A stretch of 64,000 nucleotides of DNA from Symmachiella macrocystis (GCF_007860075.1 NZ_SJPP01000001.1:558001-622000); one strand, 5' to 3'; shown: positions 1 to 9,685, counted from the stretch's first letter. Numbers and translations are program-made. The notes: generated by a model from the sequence alone, not told the origin.

Positions 1-2535
1 GAGAGTGGCGGCATGCAGATGTTGATTCATGCCCCCTTCGGCGGTCGGATCAATACGGCATGGGGTATGTCGCTGCGCAAACGGTTTTGCCGGTCGTTTG
101 ATTTTGAACTGCAAGCGACTGCGGACGACAACGGCCTGATACTTTCACTCGGCCCGCAACACAGTTTTCCGCTGGAGAGCATGTTTGGCATGCTCAATCC
201 CAACAACGCTCGCCATTTATTGGAACAGGCATTGCTTGCAGTGCCGACGTTTCAAATTCGCTGGCGGTGGAACGTCACCCGCTCGCTACTTGTCGCGCGG
301 ATGAATAACGGTAAAAAAGTACCGCCGCCGCTACAACGATTTCGCGCGGATGATTTGCTGACGGCTGTGTTTCCCAAATTGACCGGCTGCCAGGAGAATA
401 TCACCGGCGATCACGAGATCCCTGACCATCCGCTCATTCGGCAAACGATGGAAGATTGTCTGTTCGAGGCGATGGACATTGCTGGATTGGAAAACGTTCT
501 CACCGGCGTGCAGCGGGGTGATATTACGTACGTTGCGCGCGACACCCGCGAGCCTTCGCCGTTTTGTTACGAATTGCTCAACGCTAGCCCGTACGCGTTT
601 TTGGATGGTGGCGAGTTCGTCGAACGTCGTGCGCGGATGGTGGCGACCCGTCGCTCGTTAACCGTCGATAGCGTGAGTGATCTTGGACGTCTCGATCCGC
701 TAGCCATCTCGCAAGTCCGCGACGAAGCCACCCCGACGGTGCGCGATGCGGATGAATTGCACGACGCCTTGTTGGGGCGAATTTTGCTGCCCGTGAATGA
801 AGCGGCCGATTGGTCGCCCCACTATTTAGAATTGCAAACGGACGGGCGGGCGACGACCGTCACACAGCCCGATGGGCGCCGCGCGTGGGTGGCGACCGAA
901 CGACTGCCGGCGGTGTTGGCGACGTTTGATGACATTGACGTCGCGCCGCCCGTGACTGTTCCGGAAAACGTGCGGCAAGAATGGGAATCGACCGAGGCCC
1001 GTGTTGCGATTGTCCGGGGTTTGATGGAAATGTGCGGCCCGATTTCCGTCGAAGAGGTTGCCGAGCGAACCTGGACGGCGCTGAACCAAGCGGCAGCTGC
1101 CTTGGAAGCACTCGAAGGCGAGGGCGTGGTCCTACAAGGCCATTTCACACCCGCCTGCTACGATGAAAAATCGGACGACCCACAACCCAGCCAGGATGTG
1201 CAGCGAGAATGGTGTCATCGACGACTGCTGTCGCGGATTCATCGGCTTACGTTGCAAGGCCTGCGAAAACAAATTGAGCCGGTCAGCGTTGATATTTTCA
1301 TACGACACCTCACGCGGCACCAACAGGTGCTTCCCGAAACCCGCCGCACGGGATCCGATGCATTGTTTGACGCGATCGCACAACTGCAAGGGATGGATGT
1401 CCCGGCCGTTGCTTGGGAACGGGACGTGCTTTCTGCCCGCGTCGAGAATTATCAACCCGCCTGGTTGGATGAACTGTGCATGACGGGGGAAATCGGTTGG
1501 GGACGACTGTATCCTCCGCGCCGCGACCCGCAACGGAGCCGTCCGATGGTCAGCCTGACCAAGATCGCGCGGATGTCGCTATTCCTCCGCTCCGACGCTG
1601 ATTGGTTGAGTACGTCCTCCGCAGCGGTCGATGTGGATGAACTGACCACGCCCGCGCAGCAAGTGCTGGAGTGTCTGACCGAGCGGGGCGCAATGTTCGC
1701 CGGCGATTTGGCCGCCGCCAATCACATGCTCCCCGGCCAGCTTGCCGAAACGCTCGGAGAATTGGTAGCCAGTGGATTGGTGACCGCCGATGGCTTCGAT
1801 GGTATACGGCAATTTGTGGCCAACAAACCCGCTGCATCAAACTCCGCCCTGCCGGCGCGCATGCGTCGCGGCGCCGGTCGCCGACGGCTGCCGGTCAAAT
1901 CGACCGGGCGTTGGTCGGTCTGGGAACGTGATTCGGAAACGTCATTGTCGGTCGAAGAGACGAACGAACAGTGGGCGTGGCAATTGTTACGTCGTTGGGG
2001 CGTCATCTTCCGCGACCTGTTGCAGCGGGAACAAGGCGCACCACGTTGGTTTGAATTGTTGCAAGTCTACCGGCGTCTGGAAGCTCGAGGCGAAATTCGC
2101 GGCGGACGTTTCATCGCCGGTGTGGGGGGTGAACAATTCGCGCTGGGGGACACCGTCAATCAATTGCGGCAACTGCGCGACGACGGTCCGCGGCAAGAAT
2201 TGATCGTCCTCTCCGCAACCGATCCGCTGAATCTGATCGGCATCCTCACCGATCATCCTCGCGTCCCCAGTACCGCCTCGAACCGCATCGTCTATCTAGA
2301 TGGCATGCCTGTCGCGAGTCTGCAAGCGGGCGTGGTCGAATACCTGGACGATTGCCCCCCGGCCGCTTACACTTTGGTTGCATCGCGACTGCAAGACGAC
2401 GTCACCTGCGACCTCAGTCATGACGCCCGGCAACGTTCGTTGGAGCGTCTAGAAAACAAAAACGCCGAATCCGCCGCCCAGCGAGTCCGTCAACGCCGTG
2501 AAAAGAACGGGTTTCAACGTCCGCGGGTGATTTGA
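1..2535 (+). CDS. Lhr-type ATP-dependent helicase, C-terminal part (5' end outside window)
   Basis: The frame is open from the first base, so the N-terminal half, which should carry the two RecA-like motor domains, lies outside the window. The visible 844 residues match the region after the motor in Lhr-family superfamily 2 helicases. They start directly in the DEAD/H-associated domain (HAPFGGRINTAWGMSLRKR) and carry the Lhr hallmark near residue 190 (PSPFCYELLNASPYAFLD, then ERRARMV). The last ~400 residues are the long C-terminal extension seen in large Lhr proteins and end in an Arg-rich tail. Lhr proteins unwind DNA or RNA-DNA hybrids and are linked to DNA repair. The next gene is convergent, 38 bp downstream. 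Family assignment is confident; the exact cellular role is not visible. Confidence 0.9.
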   Translation, partial: ESGGMQMLIHAPFGGRINTAWGMSLRKRFCRSFDFELQATADDNGLILSLGPQHSFPLESMFGMLNPNNARHLLEQALLAVPTFQIRWRWNVTRSLLVARMNNGKKVPPPLQRFRADDLLTAVFPKLTGCQENITGDHEIPDHPLIRQTMEDCLFEAMDIAGLENVLTGVQRGDITYVARDTREPSPFCYELLNASPYAFLDGGEFVERRARMVATRRSLTVDSVSDLGRLDPLAISQVRDEATPTVRDADELHDALLGRILLPVNEAADWSPHYLELQTDGRATTVTQPDGRRAWVATERLPAVLATFDDIDVAPPVTVPENVRQEWESTEARVAIVRGLMEMCGPISVEEVAERTWTALNQAAAALEALEGEGVVLQGHFTPACYDEKSDDPQPSQDVQREWCHRRLLSRIHRLTLQGLRKQIEPVSVDIFIRHLTRHQQVLPETRRTGSDALFDAIAQLQGMDVPAVAWERDVLSARVENYQPAWLDELCMTGEIGWGRLYPPRRDPQRSRPMVSLTKIARMSLFLRSDADWLSTSSAAVDVDELTTPAQQVLECLTERGAMFAGDLAAANHMLPGQLAETLGELVASGLVTADGFDGIRQFVANKPAASNSALPARMRRGAGRRRLPVKSTGRWSVWERDSETSLSVEETNEQWAWQLLRRWGVIFRDLLQREQGAPRWFELLQVYRRLEARGEIRGGRFIAGVGGEQFALGDTVNQLRQLRDDGPRQELIVLSATDPLNLIGILTDHPRVPSTASNRIVYLDGMPVASLQAGVVEYLDDCPPAAYTLVASRLQDDVTCDLSHDARQRSLERLENKNAESAAQRVRQRREKNGFQRPRVI

Positions 2536-2573
2536 ATCGCATCTCCCGAATTGAGGGGCACCTTGTTGAGACG

Positions 2574-3656
2574 TTACGGTCGTTTGCGCTGCGGTTTCTG
2601 TGCGGCGGCCGCTTGCGTGATTTTCTCCCCGATCATGGTGATCTTGTTGTCACGGAGACGTTTTTCGTTGAGCCAGTATGGACTGCTGATTTCTTTGAAG
2701 GCATAGATTGCCGCCTGAATTCCTTCAGCCCAGGCAACCGTAATGAGCTTGATGTCGCCGTGCACGTCGCCGATGGCAAAAATGCCGCGACGGCTGGTTT
2801 CGAAATAGGCGTCGATGGCAATACTGCCATCATCATTGAGTCGCACGTCCAACCGTTCAAACGTGTCTTTAGCCGACAGAAAGCCGATTTGCACGATCAC
2901 ACCGTCGCACGGCAGGGACTGTGAATTGGAAAGGGTTAGTGCTATGCGATCACCGGAAAATTCGGCATTGGTGACCTCCGTGGCTGTGTGAACAACGCCG
3001 CCGGAGTCCTTGATCCGCTGCAATGAATCGTCTTTACCGACCGGTGTCTCCTCTCGAACGATGACCTCCGCCAGTCCACCCCGTTCCAAGACCATGACGG
3101 CCGCATCCAAAGCCGAATCCCCGCCGCCGATGATGGCGATTCGCTGGTTCTCGTAGTCGCCGATTTTGGGGTTTTTATAATAGACCTTATTCGACTGCAG
3201 CTCGTCCAACACAGGATGTTTGCGAGGAAAATGCAACAACCCGCAAGCAATAATCACCTTGCGACACAGATAGCTGCCTTGGCTGGTCACGACCTCCTTG
3301 AGTTGATCTTCATTTTCGATCTGATCGGTTTCGTTGATCTCCGTCAATTCTTCTTGAAAGCGAAACTGGACCAGGGCGTCGACAGCTTGACGGTAGGTTC
3401 GATCCGACAACTCTTCACCTGTGACTCCATCGGGAAACCCAGGAATATCGACGATGCGTTTGTCAGCGTACAAGAACTGCGGCTGCCCCCCCGGCCGATC
3501 CTTTGCCTCAATGACCAATGTGGTCAGACCGCGGTGAGCCGTTGTGAGACTCGCCGCCAATCCCGCAGGACCGGCCCCGATAATGACAACGTCCCAATAG
3601 GTCAAACTGTCAAAATCCAGATCCGCGTCGAGCCGTGTAACTTTAAAATCGGCCAT
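2574..3656 (-). CDS. Thioredoxin reductase-like FAD/NAD(P)H oxidoreductase, probable ferredoxin-NADP reductase type
   Basis: A 360-residue two-dinucleotide-domain flavoprotein. The FAD-binding motif GAGPAG lies near residues 27-32, followed by an acidic strand end and GGQP. The NAD(P)H motif GGGDSALDAA lies near residue 175, and the C-terminal FAD motif GIFAIGDVHGD near residue 290. The redox CxxC of thioredoxin reductases is absent: the equivalent stretch reads IACGLLHFPRK. That absence, the length and the C-terminal extension (SPYWLNEKRLRDNK) fit the thioredoxin-reductase-like ferredoxin-NADP reductases (YumC type) better than TrxB. It is predicted to be cytoplasmic and to move electrons between NADPH and a small iron-sulfur or flavin carrier. 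It is a single gene convergent with the helicase. The exact partner is unknown. Confidence 0.8.
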   Translation of the reverse strand: MADFKVTRLDADLDFDSLTYWDVVIIGAGPAGLAASLTTAHRGLTTLVIEAKDRPGGQPQFLYADKRIVDIPGFPDGVTGEELSDRTYRQAVDALVQFRFQEELTEINETDQIENEDQLKEVVTSQGSYLCRKVIIACGLLHFPRKHPVLDELQSNKVYYKNPKIGDYENQRIAIIGGGDSALDAAVMVLERGGLAEVIVREETPVGKDDSLQRIKDSGGVVHTATEVTNAEFSGDRIALTLSNSQSLPCDGVIVQIGFLSAKDTFERLDVRLNDDGSIAIDAYFETSRRGIFAIGDVHGDIKLITVAWAEGIQAAIYAFKEISSPYWLNEKRLRDNKITMIGEKITQAAAAQKPQRKRP

Positions 3657-3807
3657 CGTGCACCGCCACTTCCTTCGAGAATCCTATGTACCAAGGTGAT
3701 ACCAAGCGTATGGCGCAGCTTAACGCGAGATTCCACGTCAATCCAGCGGGATGGAGTGGGGCAGCCGAATGTTCGATGAAAATGCGCTCGATTTCAGCGG
3801 GCGGAAT

Positions 3808-5061
3808 TCACTCGTCGAGGTGACTGAGCTCGCCCATGATTTGCCCCGTCCAGTCGACTGCTTCGAGGTAGGCCTGGCTAATTAAACAGGGATCGATACC
3901 AGTGGAATTTACTGCATCCCAATTTGCCTGTTCATAATCCAAGACGCATTGCAGCGCCCAGGCGAGCGGTCCGGTGGATTCTAACAACGCCTCGGTGATC
4001 GGGTCGGCTAGCGGGACAAGATTTAGGATTTGCTCCATCGGACAGTCGGCGAAGGCATCCAATAACGAAAACAGTCCCAAGGTCAAATACTGATCGGAGT
4101 CTTTGTGGCCAGATTTCGCCGCTAACAGTTCACACATTTTTGCCCGCACATTGGCCGTGACGACCAACTCGGGCGATTTTTCGTTGATCGCTCCAAACCC
4201 CAAGAGACCGACCCAGGTGCGCAATTTGCGCAAACCGACGAGCGTGGAGGCTTGCCGGATTGAGGCAATTTGGTTTTTCAAACCGCAACTGCTTGAGTTG
4301 ATATACAGTAACAATTTGTAGCAAAGTCCCGGATCACGCTTGATCAACTCTTCCAATTCGCTGATCTGCACATTCGGGTCATGTAGCTTGGCCACCAAGC
4401 GCATCGTCGTGATTCGATCGGCTGGGACTTGAAAACCTTCGATGACGCGCGGTCGCGACGTAAAATAACCCTGAAAATACTTGAAACCCAGTTTCTTACA
4501 GAATTCATATTCGTCATGCGTTTCAATTTTTTCCGCCAACAGTTCAACGCCGAAACCTTTGAGCAATTTTGCGTGCTCTTCGACTTGGGCTTGGCTTAAT
4601 TGTTGGATGTCGATTTTCACGATGTCCGCGCAGCGGACGAGCGCGTCGAGGTGTTGTTCGTAGACAAAATCATCGAGCGCAATGCGATACCCCATTTGCG
4701 AAAGTTTCATCAACGCATCCGCTAACTCCGCAGTCGGTTTCGCATCTTCCAGCAACTCCAGCACAACTCGTTCCTTGGGTAGCGATTCGCAATGCCCGTT
4801 CAGCACAAACTCATCGCTGACATTGATAAACGCCGGTCGCGACCCGGCAATATGCTCAATGCCAATGTCGACAAACGTATTGAGTAGCAGTTGCCCTGTC
4901 GCCTCTTCGCCGTCGATGAACAGCGCGCGATTGTGATGACTATCCCGATACAGCAGTTCATAGGCGGCCACCTGCAAGCGACTGTCATAAATCGCTTGCC
5001 GGCCGACATACACCGCGGCGGGATTCATCCGTATCGTTTCGTCGGATGCTACTATTTTCAT
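3808..5061 (-). CDS. EAL-HDOD signalling protein (YuxH-like)
   Basis: A 417-residue protein with an N-terminal EAL-like domain (~15-210) and a C-terminal HDOD domain (~215-410). EAL landmarks are partly kept: ELLYR at the EAL site, FINVS, VVLELLED, KIDI, AEKIET and FQGYFTSRP. The DDFG(T/A)G loop is changed to DDFVYEQH, so c-di-GMP hydrolysis is doubtful and binding or scaffolding is possible. The ATG at 5061 is preferred over a longer frame starting at 5154, because that would overlap the upstream gene by 68 bp and the extra residues look non-domain. It follows the HDOD-REC-GGDEF gene by 25 bp on the same strand and is likely co-transcribed. No clear Shine-Dalgarno precedes the chosen start. 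Confidence 0.85.
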   Translation of the reverse strand: MKIVASDETIRMNPAAVYVGRQAIYDSRLQVAAYELLYRDSHHNRALFIDGEEATGQLLLNTFVDIGIEHIAGSRPAFINVSDEFVLNGHCESLPKERVVLELLEDAKPTAELADALMKLSQMGYRIALDDFVYEQHLDALVRCADIVKIDIQQLSQAQVEEHAKLLKGFGVELLAEKIETHDEYEFCKKLGFKYFQGYFTSRPRVIEGFQVPADRITTMRLVAKLHDPNVQISELEELIKRDPGLCYKLLLYINSSSCGLKNQIASIRQASTLVGLRKLRTWVGLLGFGAINEKSPELVVTANVRAKMCELLAAKSGHKDSDQYLTLGLFSLLDAFADCPMEQILNLVPLADPITEALLESTGPLAWALQCVLDYEQANWDAVNSTGIDPCLISQAYLEAVDWTGQIMGELSHLDE

Positions 5062-5086
5062 TAGGAGCGTCTCAAAAATGTTTGGG

Positions 5087-7081
5087 CTACTGGAATATCG
5101 ATCGCAGCGAGTCCTGAATTTTGGAGATTTTTTCGACCGGTTTGTCGTTGGCACAACAAACCCGATTCCGACCGGTTTCTTTGGCGCGATATAACGCCTC
5201 GTCGGCCGCTTTGAGAATCACATCTTCATCACGCATTAAACTTTCGCGCGTCGCGACGCCGACACTCACCGTGATCGGATGCTCAAACTGTTCGAAATAC
5301 CCCAACGTTTCGCTTTCGATCTTGCTCCGCAGTCGTTCGGCACCTAGTGCCGCTGACTGGAGATCGCTTCCCGGGCAGACAACAACAAACTCCTCTCCAC
5401 CTTGCCGGCAGACGACGTCGCTATCGCGAGTCACGGTTTGCAGAATTGCCGCAACTTTTTTCAAAACCAAGTCTCCCACGTCATGTCCGTAGGTATCGTT
5501 GACGCTTTTGAAACGATCGATATCTAGCAACATGCAGGACAGTTGCCCCCCCTTGCGGGAGATCGTGGCCCACTCTTCCTTGAGACATTTGATCAGGTAT
5601 CTCCGATTCGGCAAAGCGGTCAACGCATCCGTAAAGGCCGCCTGTTCCAACTTGCGATTGACGACCGCCAGTTCAGCCGTCATCTGTCGAATGTGCTCTC
5701 GTTCCAGTTCCACCTCGTGCTGTAATTCGATCATCCGCACAGCGGCGCGAATTCGCGCTTGCAAGGGCCGGGCACGCAGTGGTTTGACCAAATAGTCATC
5801 CGCACCGGCTTCAAATGCCTCGACCAGCCGTTCTTCTTCGCCGTTGCTGGTCATAATGATCAGATACAACTGGCGACCAAACTTCGCTTTCCGCAACGAT
5901 CGGCACAACTCAAACCCGTCCATCTCCGGCATCATCCAGTCGGTGATCACGACATCGGGATTTGTTTCTAACGCGGTTCGTAACGCTTCGCGGCCATTCG
6001 ACGTTCCGACAACGGAATGCCCGGCCGCCTTTACGAGTTTTGTGATCAATGCCAGTTGCAGTGGATCATCCTCGGCGACCAAAATCCGCAACGATTTGGG
6101 TTGGGGGTCGTTCTCGCCTTCGGGTTCGATCTGCTCCTCAACCGTTACTTCCGATTCCACCTCGCGCGATTTCTCCAATATCTCTTCGAATTTCGGCAGT
6201 TCTCGCGTATTGACGTTGAGGATTTCGCCCCATGTTTGCCATTGCTCGGCGACCTCGTCGCACAATTCCGCTAACCCAGACGATTCCAAGTCAATCTGGT
6301 CGTAACAAGCCATGAGCTTTTTGATTGGTTCCGCGCGGCTGTCTTCGTCCTCGACACAGACCCGAGCGATCTGATTGGCCGTTTGGAGAATGAGAGTCAA
6401 TACGTCGGACTGCGTTTTTGTCGAGGGCGCTTTGCGGTGATCGTCAATTTGATTTAAGACCGCAATACGGAATGACTCGGGCAATCTCCAGTCTTCCAAC
6501 ATTGCCGCAGTCATTTCCGCATGATCGGTGCTGAACGCTTGTTGTTCCAAATCCCGCAATTCGTTCCCAGTACCGTTCGCCCAAGTCGTTAGCACCTCAG
6601 CGTATTCTTCCGGGTAGACGCTCGCCAGCGCCAACCGGCCGATTTGACTTAACAACCCGCAAGCAAAACCTTCTTCTTGAGGAGCGGCTTTTGTCATTCC
6701 GCACAACGTTTTTGAGGCGATTCCCAAGACCAAGGAATTCGACCAAAACCGGTCGTAATCAAACCCCTCGCACGGCCCGCGGCGCGAACTGGACAATACC
6801 GAAAAGCCCAACGACAACGTTCCCACTGTACGCATGCCCAAGCGTACGACCGCATCGGAAACCGAAGCAATCGGTTTGCGGGCGCCGGCATGGGCGGAGT
6901 TTGCGAATTTCAAGGTCCGTCCCGTCAATGCCGGGTCGGCTTGGATGGTCTGAGCGATCTGCTTAATCGTCGAGCCTTCGTTTTGCGTCAAACGCAAAAT
7001 CTCCATTGCCACTCCAGTCGGAGAGGGCAACAACCCGGTCGCTTTTAATTCATCAAATCGTTTTGAGAGGGCGATGGTCAC
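5087..7081 (-). CDS. HDOD-REC-GGDEF three-domain response regulator, predicted diguanylate cyclase
   Basis: A 664-residue cytoplasmic protein. The order is HDOD (~15-215), a Glu-rich linker (~300-330), a receiver domain (~330-450) with acidic pocket AEDD, phosphoacceptor in DVVITDWMMPEMDG and the conserved Lys in YLVKP, then a coiled-coil-like linker (ELEREHIRQMTAELAVV) and GGDEF (~480-650). The active site reads GGEEF (561-565). The inhibitory site RxxD is present just before it (RDSD), so the cyclase looks catalytic and product-inhibited. No sensor kinase gene is adjacent. The downstream EAL-HDOD gene shares two domain types, suggesting one c-di-GMP module with opposing or scaffolding roles. 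Confidence 0.92.
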   Translation of the reverse strand: MTIALSKRFDELKATGLLPSPTGVAMEILRLTQNEGSTIKQIAQTIQADPALTGRTLKFANSAHAGARKPIASVSDAVVRLGMRTVGTLSLGFSVLSSSRRGPCEGFDYDRFWSNSLVLGIASKTLCGMTKAAPQEEGFACGLLSQIGRLALASVYPEEYAEVLTTWANGTGNELRDLEQQAFSTDHAEMTAAMLEDWRLPESFRIAVLNQIDDHRKAPSTKTQSDVLTLILQTANQIARVCVEDEDSRAEPIKKLMACYDQIDLESSGLAELCDEVAEQWQTWGEILNVNTRELPKFEEILEKSREVESEVTVEEQIEPEGENDPQPKSLRILVAEDDPLQLALITKLVKAAGHSVVGTSNGREALRTALETNPDVVITDWMMPEMDGFELCRSLRKAKFGRQLYLIIMTSNGEEERLVEAFEAGADDYLVKPLRARPLQARIRAAVRMIELQHEVELEREHIRQMTAELAVVNRKLEQAAFTDALTALPNRRYLIKCLKEEWATISRKGGQLSCMLLDIDRFKSVNDTYGHDVGDLVLKKVAAILQTVTRDSDVVCRQGGEEFVVVCPGSDLQSAALGAERLRSKIESETLGYFEQFEHPITVSVGVATRESLMRDEDVILKAADEALYRAKETGRNRVCCANDKPVEKISKIQDSLRSIFQ

Positions 7082-7598
7082 AGTTCTGGCTCCCAGGGGA
7101 AAGGCAGGGCGCGGATAAATTTCAATGAATTCTTAAGCGCAGCTGATCTGTTGGTGTGAAGCGGACCTTGAGATCCACTCCCCGTAAAGCTAGCCCGAAT
7201 CCGCGATTGCGTGCCAAATTGAGTCCGTCCGCACGCACAAAACTGTGTGGAAACGGACCTGAGATCCAATCGTAACGTTTACAACGATTTCGCATGACGT
7301 CCGTTACGGCACACGTTCCCGGAATGAACAGCCCAAAATGGCTTCTGGTTCGCACAATCGCGCTCGAAGAAATCGAGACCTCCGCCCCTGCGGCGCGTCT
7401 TAAATTGATGTTCTTCATGACCGGTCGTAAAAACTTCGCTTGACGGGCCGCCGAAGGCCTTGACGCGTTTTTGAAAATCTGCGAGAACCCCGACCCTCTT
7501 CACCTCTCTCAATCAAGTCTCAAAGTCCGTCCCGTCTCAATTCGGGCGACGCCAGGTCGTCATCGCACGATCCGCGTGTCCGCCGAAGGATTTTTGGT
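7082..7598. other. Divergent intergenic region, 517 bp, no convincing gene
   Basis: This lies between two divergent genes and so must hold both promoters; no promoter could be called with confidence. Short reading frames here have no recognisable domain. A 15-17 bp motif occurs twice in the same direction (7161-7177 and 7254-7268, core CGGACCT(T)GAGATCCA), 93 bp apart, a possible regulator-binding pair or a duplication remnant. AAGGA 8 bp before the ATG at 7599 is the ribosome-binding site of the lipoprotein gene. Confidence 0.5.
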
Positions 7599-9557
7599 AT
7601 GAATCTCAACGCCAAGTCGCTATTCCTGATCGCTTTGTTGGCGAGTCTCGTAACCGGGTGTGCCAATACGCTGGAAATGCGAACCATCAGTCAGTGGATG
7701 GAGCAGGTCGAAGAAGAGGACCTGGCAAAAGTTCGCGATCGCAGCTCCGATAAGCTTGGAGAGCAAGCGTTCCCGCTGAGCAAACCGGCCGAACCGTTCG
7801 CCGCTTTGAAGGTGCTCAACCTGCCTAAAGGACAAATCACAATCAAAGATGTCCAAGATGAGGGCGAAAACAAAATTGTCATCGCTGAAATTGGCGAAAA
7901 GGACAAACCGAAACGCGAGTTGGTCTTCACAATCACCCAGGATGATGATTCCGGAAATTGGGTTGTTGATGACGTGCATCGCTCTGAAACGCAACGGACC
8001 GGGCAAAAACGCTATCGTTCCGTCGCCCAACAAATGAATCTGCTGCTAGCCGTGCAAGAGTTCAACTACATCTGGACCAACGGCGACCGCCAACAGGTTT
8101 TGGGAAGTTGCACGCCGCGACTGGCGCGTCTGATGGCTGAATTGCCGCCACCGGATCTCGACCACATCTTGACCAGCGTGCACGGTAAGGGAAAAGGCAG
8201 TAAGAAATTCAACCCCCGCGCTCGTATGGCTGAAGATTCCGCCGAAGTTTCCATGAGCAAAAACGGCCGCAAAATTATTGCCGCCTATCGGAACCACGAC
8301 GGACGCTGGCTGGTCGACAATGTCGCCGTGAGCATTTCCGGAGAATCACGCGGCGAAGTTCGGGACATCCCTTCCATTCAAGACTTAGCCGCCGTACTCA
8401 TCACCACAAATTCATTCCGTGCCGCCTACGATGGAAACGACAAAACCGGTCTGGAAGAAGTGACCACACCGCAGTTCTTTAAAGGGGCTCTCGCCTCGGC
8501 GGACCTCGCATCATTTCCAATCCCGGCAATGGACAACGTCGATCAAGACAATCGGAGCGTGGATATTGTCGAAGGCCGCGCCGAGTTCGTGATCCGCGAT
8601 GCCGACGATGTACTGCAAATCACGCTCATGCGGGATAAAGACACCCCCGTCAATGCACCGCGAAAATACCGCGTCGATGATGTCACGGTTTGGCAGGATC
8701 GGCAAGAAAAACGCCTGGCAGCTATCTTTAATGCACAACAGTCGATGCAGGTATTTAGCCACGCCCTGGCACAACGCGATCTGAAGACGCTCGATTATCT
8801 TTCCACACGAGATTTCCGCAAACGTGTTTGGGAACGGCTGACACCCGACACGATTCATGATCTGCCGCTCAACGACATTCCCAACACACCGCCCATTCCG
8901 GAAAACATTGTCTTCCGCGGACAACTGACCGAAATCACCGTCAACCAAGGCGACAAGCCGGTCACCTATGTCATGCGTGCTCTGCATGGTGAAATGAAAG
9001 TGGACGACATCCTGTTCCCCAGCGAGGGACGTCCCGATTCACTGAAACAGACCGCGGAAATTATGATTCCTATCTATGATTTCGCTGCCGGTTTCCGCTT
9101 GAACAACCTAGAACTGGTGGCTGTGAACTCGTCACGTGAACTCAACCGTATGGCTTGGAGCCAATGCCGATGTATTCCGCATTTGAATGTCACACCTGCA
9201 TCGCACTTGAAAATGCCGCTGCATCGCGTCGAAAACTCCAATCCGAAAAACGTACAAGTCGTCTTGGGCGACCAAAACCTGGGCGCGGTCGTCTGGTTGG
9301 TCAAAGAAAACAACGCCTACCGCATCGACGACATGCGGTTGATTCAGGGACCGGATGAGCGTCGCGACCAAGTACAACTGAAACAGCACGTCCGATTGAC
9401 CTTGGCCGAGGGAGAAACGATTCCCAGAGAATTGCAAACCATCGTCCCGGCCGGTTTCGACGTCATCCGCGAAGACCCGTTCCCCGAAACGGTCGGACAA
9501 GACACGGGAATCGAACAAGCCGTCGGCAGCGACGACGATTACCTCGAGCATCCGTAA
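7599..9557 (+). CDS. Large secreted lipoprotein of unknown function with internally repeated NTF2-like units
   Basis: A 652-residue protein with a lipoprotein signal: MNLNAKSLFLIALLASLVTGC, with lipidated Cys21 in the lipobox VTGC. An AAGGA box sits 8 bp before the ATG. The mature protein appears to be four to five imperfect copies of a ~110-residue alpha+beta unit. Each ends in a similar strand: GNWVVDDVHRSE (~118), GRWLVDNVAV (~237), KYRVDDVTVW (~355) and AYRIDDMRL (~580). Each begins with a helix such as QEFNYIWTNGDRQQV, NSFRAAYDGNDKTGL or QVFSHALAQRDLKTL. This pattern resembles SnoaL/NTF2-like folds, but no catalytic motif is visible. It is probably anchored at the periplasmic or outer-membrane face. 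It stands alone and ends in a strong terminator. Function not recognised. Confidence 0.75.
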   Translation: MNLNAKSLFLIALLASLVTGCANTLEMRTISQWMEQVEEEDLAKVRDRSSDKLGEQAFPLSKPAEPFAALKVLNLPKGQITIKDVQDEGENKIVIAEIGEKDKPKRELVFTITQDDDSGNWVVDDVHRSETQRTGQKRYRSVAQQMNLLLAVQEFNYIWTNGDRQQVLGSCTPRLARLMAELPPPDLDHILTSVHGKGKGSKKFNPRARMAEDSAEVSMSKNGRKIIAAYRNHDGRWLVDNVAVSISGESRGEVRDIPSIQDLAAVLITTNSFRAAYDGNDKTGLEEVTTPQFFKGALASADLASFPIPAMDNVDQDNRSVDIVEGRAEFVIRDADDVLQITLMRDKDTPVNAPRKYRVDDVTVWQDRQEKRLAAIFNAQQSMQVFSHALAQRDLKTLDYLSTRDFRKRVWERLTPDTIHDLPLNDIPNTPPIPENIVFRGQLTEITVNQGDKPVTYVMRALHGEMKVDDILFPSEGRPDSLKQTAEIMIPIYDFAAGFRLNNLELVAVNSSRELNRMAWSQCRCIPHLNVTPASHLKMPLHRVENSNPKNVQVVLGDQNLGAVVWLVKENNAYRIDDMRLIQGPDERRDQVQLKQHVRLTLAEGETIPRELQTIVPAGFDVIREDPFPETVGQDTGIEQAVGSDDDYLEHP

Positions 9558-9585
9558 CGGATGTTTGATGTTTGGAAAACAAAGA

Positions 9586-9622
9586 ACGGCGGCCGGAATC
9601 TCTATCCGGCCGCCGTTTTTTT
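9586..9622 (+). terminator. Rho-independent terminator of the 652-residue lipoprotein gene
   Basis: A perfect 12-bp stem (9586-9597 with 9605-9616), mostly G+C, with a 7-nt loop and a run of seven T (9616-9622), placed 28 bp after the stop codon. It is one of the clearest intrinsic terminators in the window. Confidence 0.92.
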
Positions 9623-9685
9623 GGACCCTGCGATCATCCAGCTGAGATGAACATCTGTTCGCGGAGGTCAGTCACCTCACTCTGG

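Noticed and set aside
7122-7418. 98-codon minus-strand frame in the divergent region at 7.1-7.4 kb
   Set aside because: No ribosome-binding site, no family likeness, and it contains the duplicated 15-bp motif; more likely regulatory DNA.
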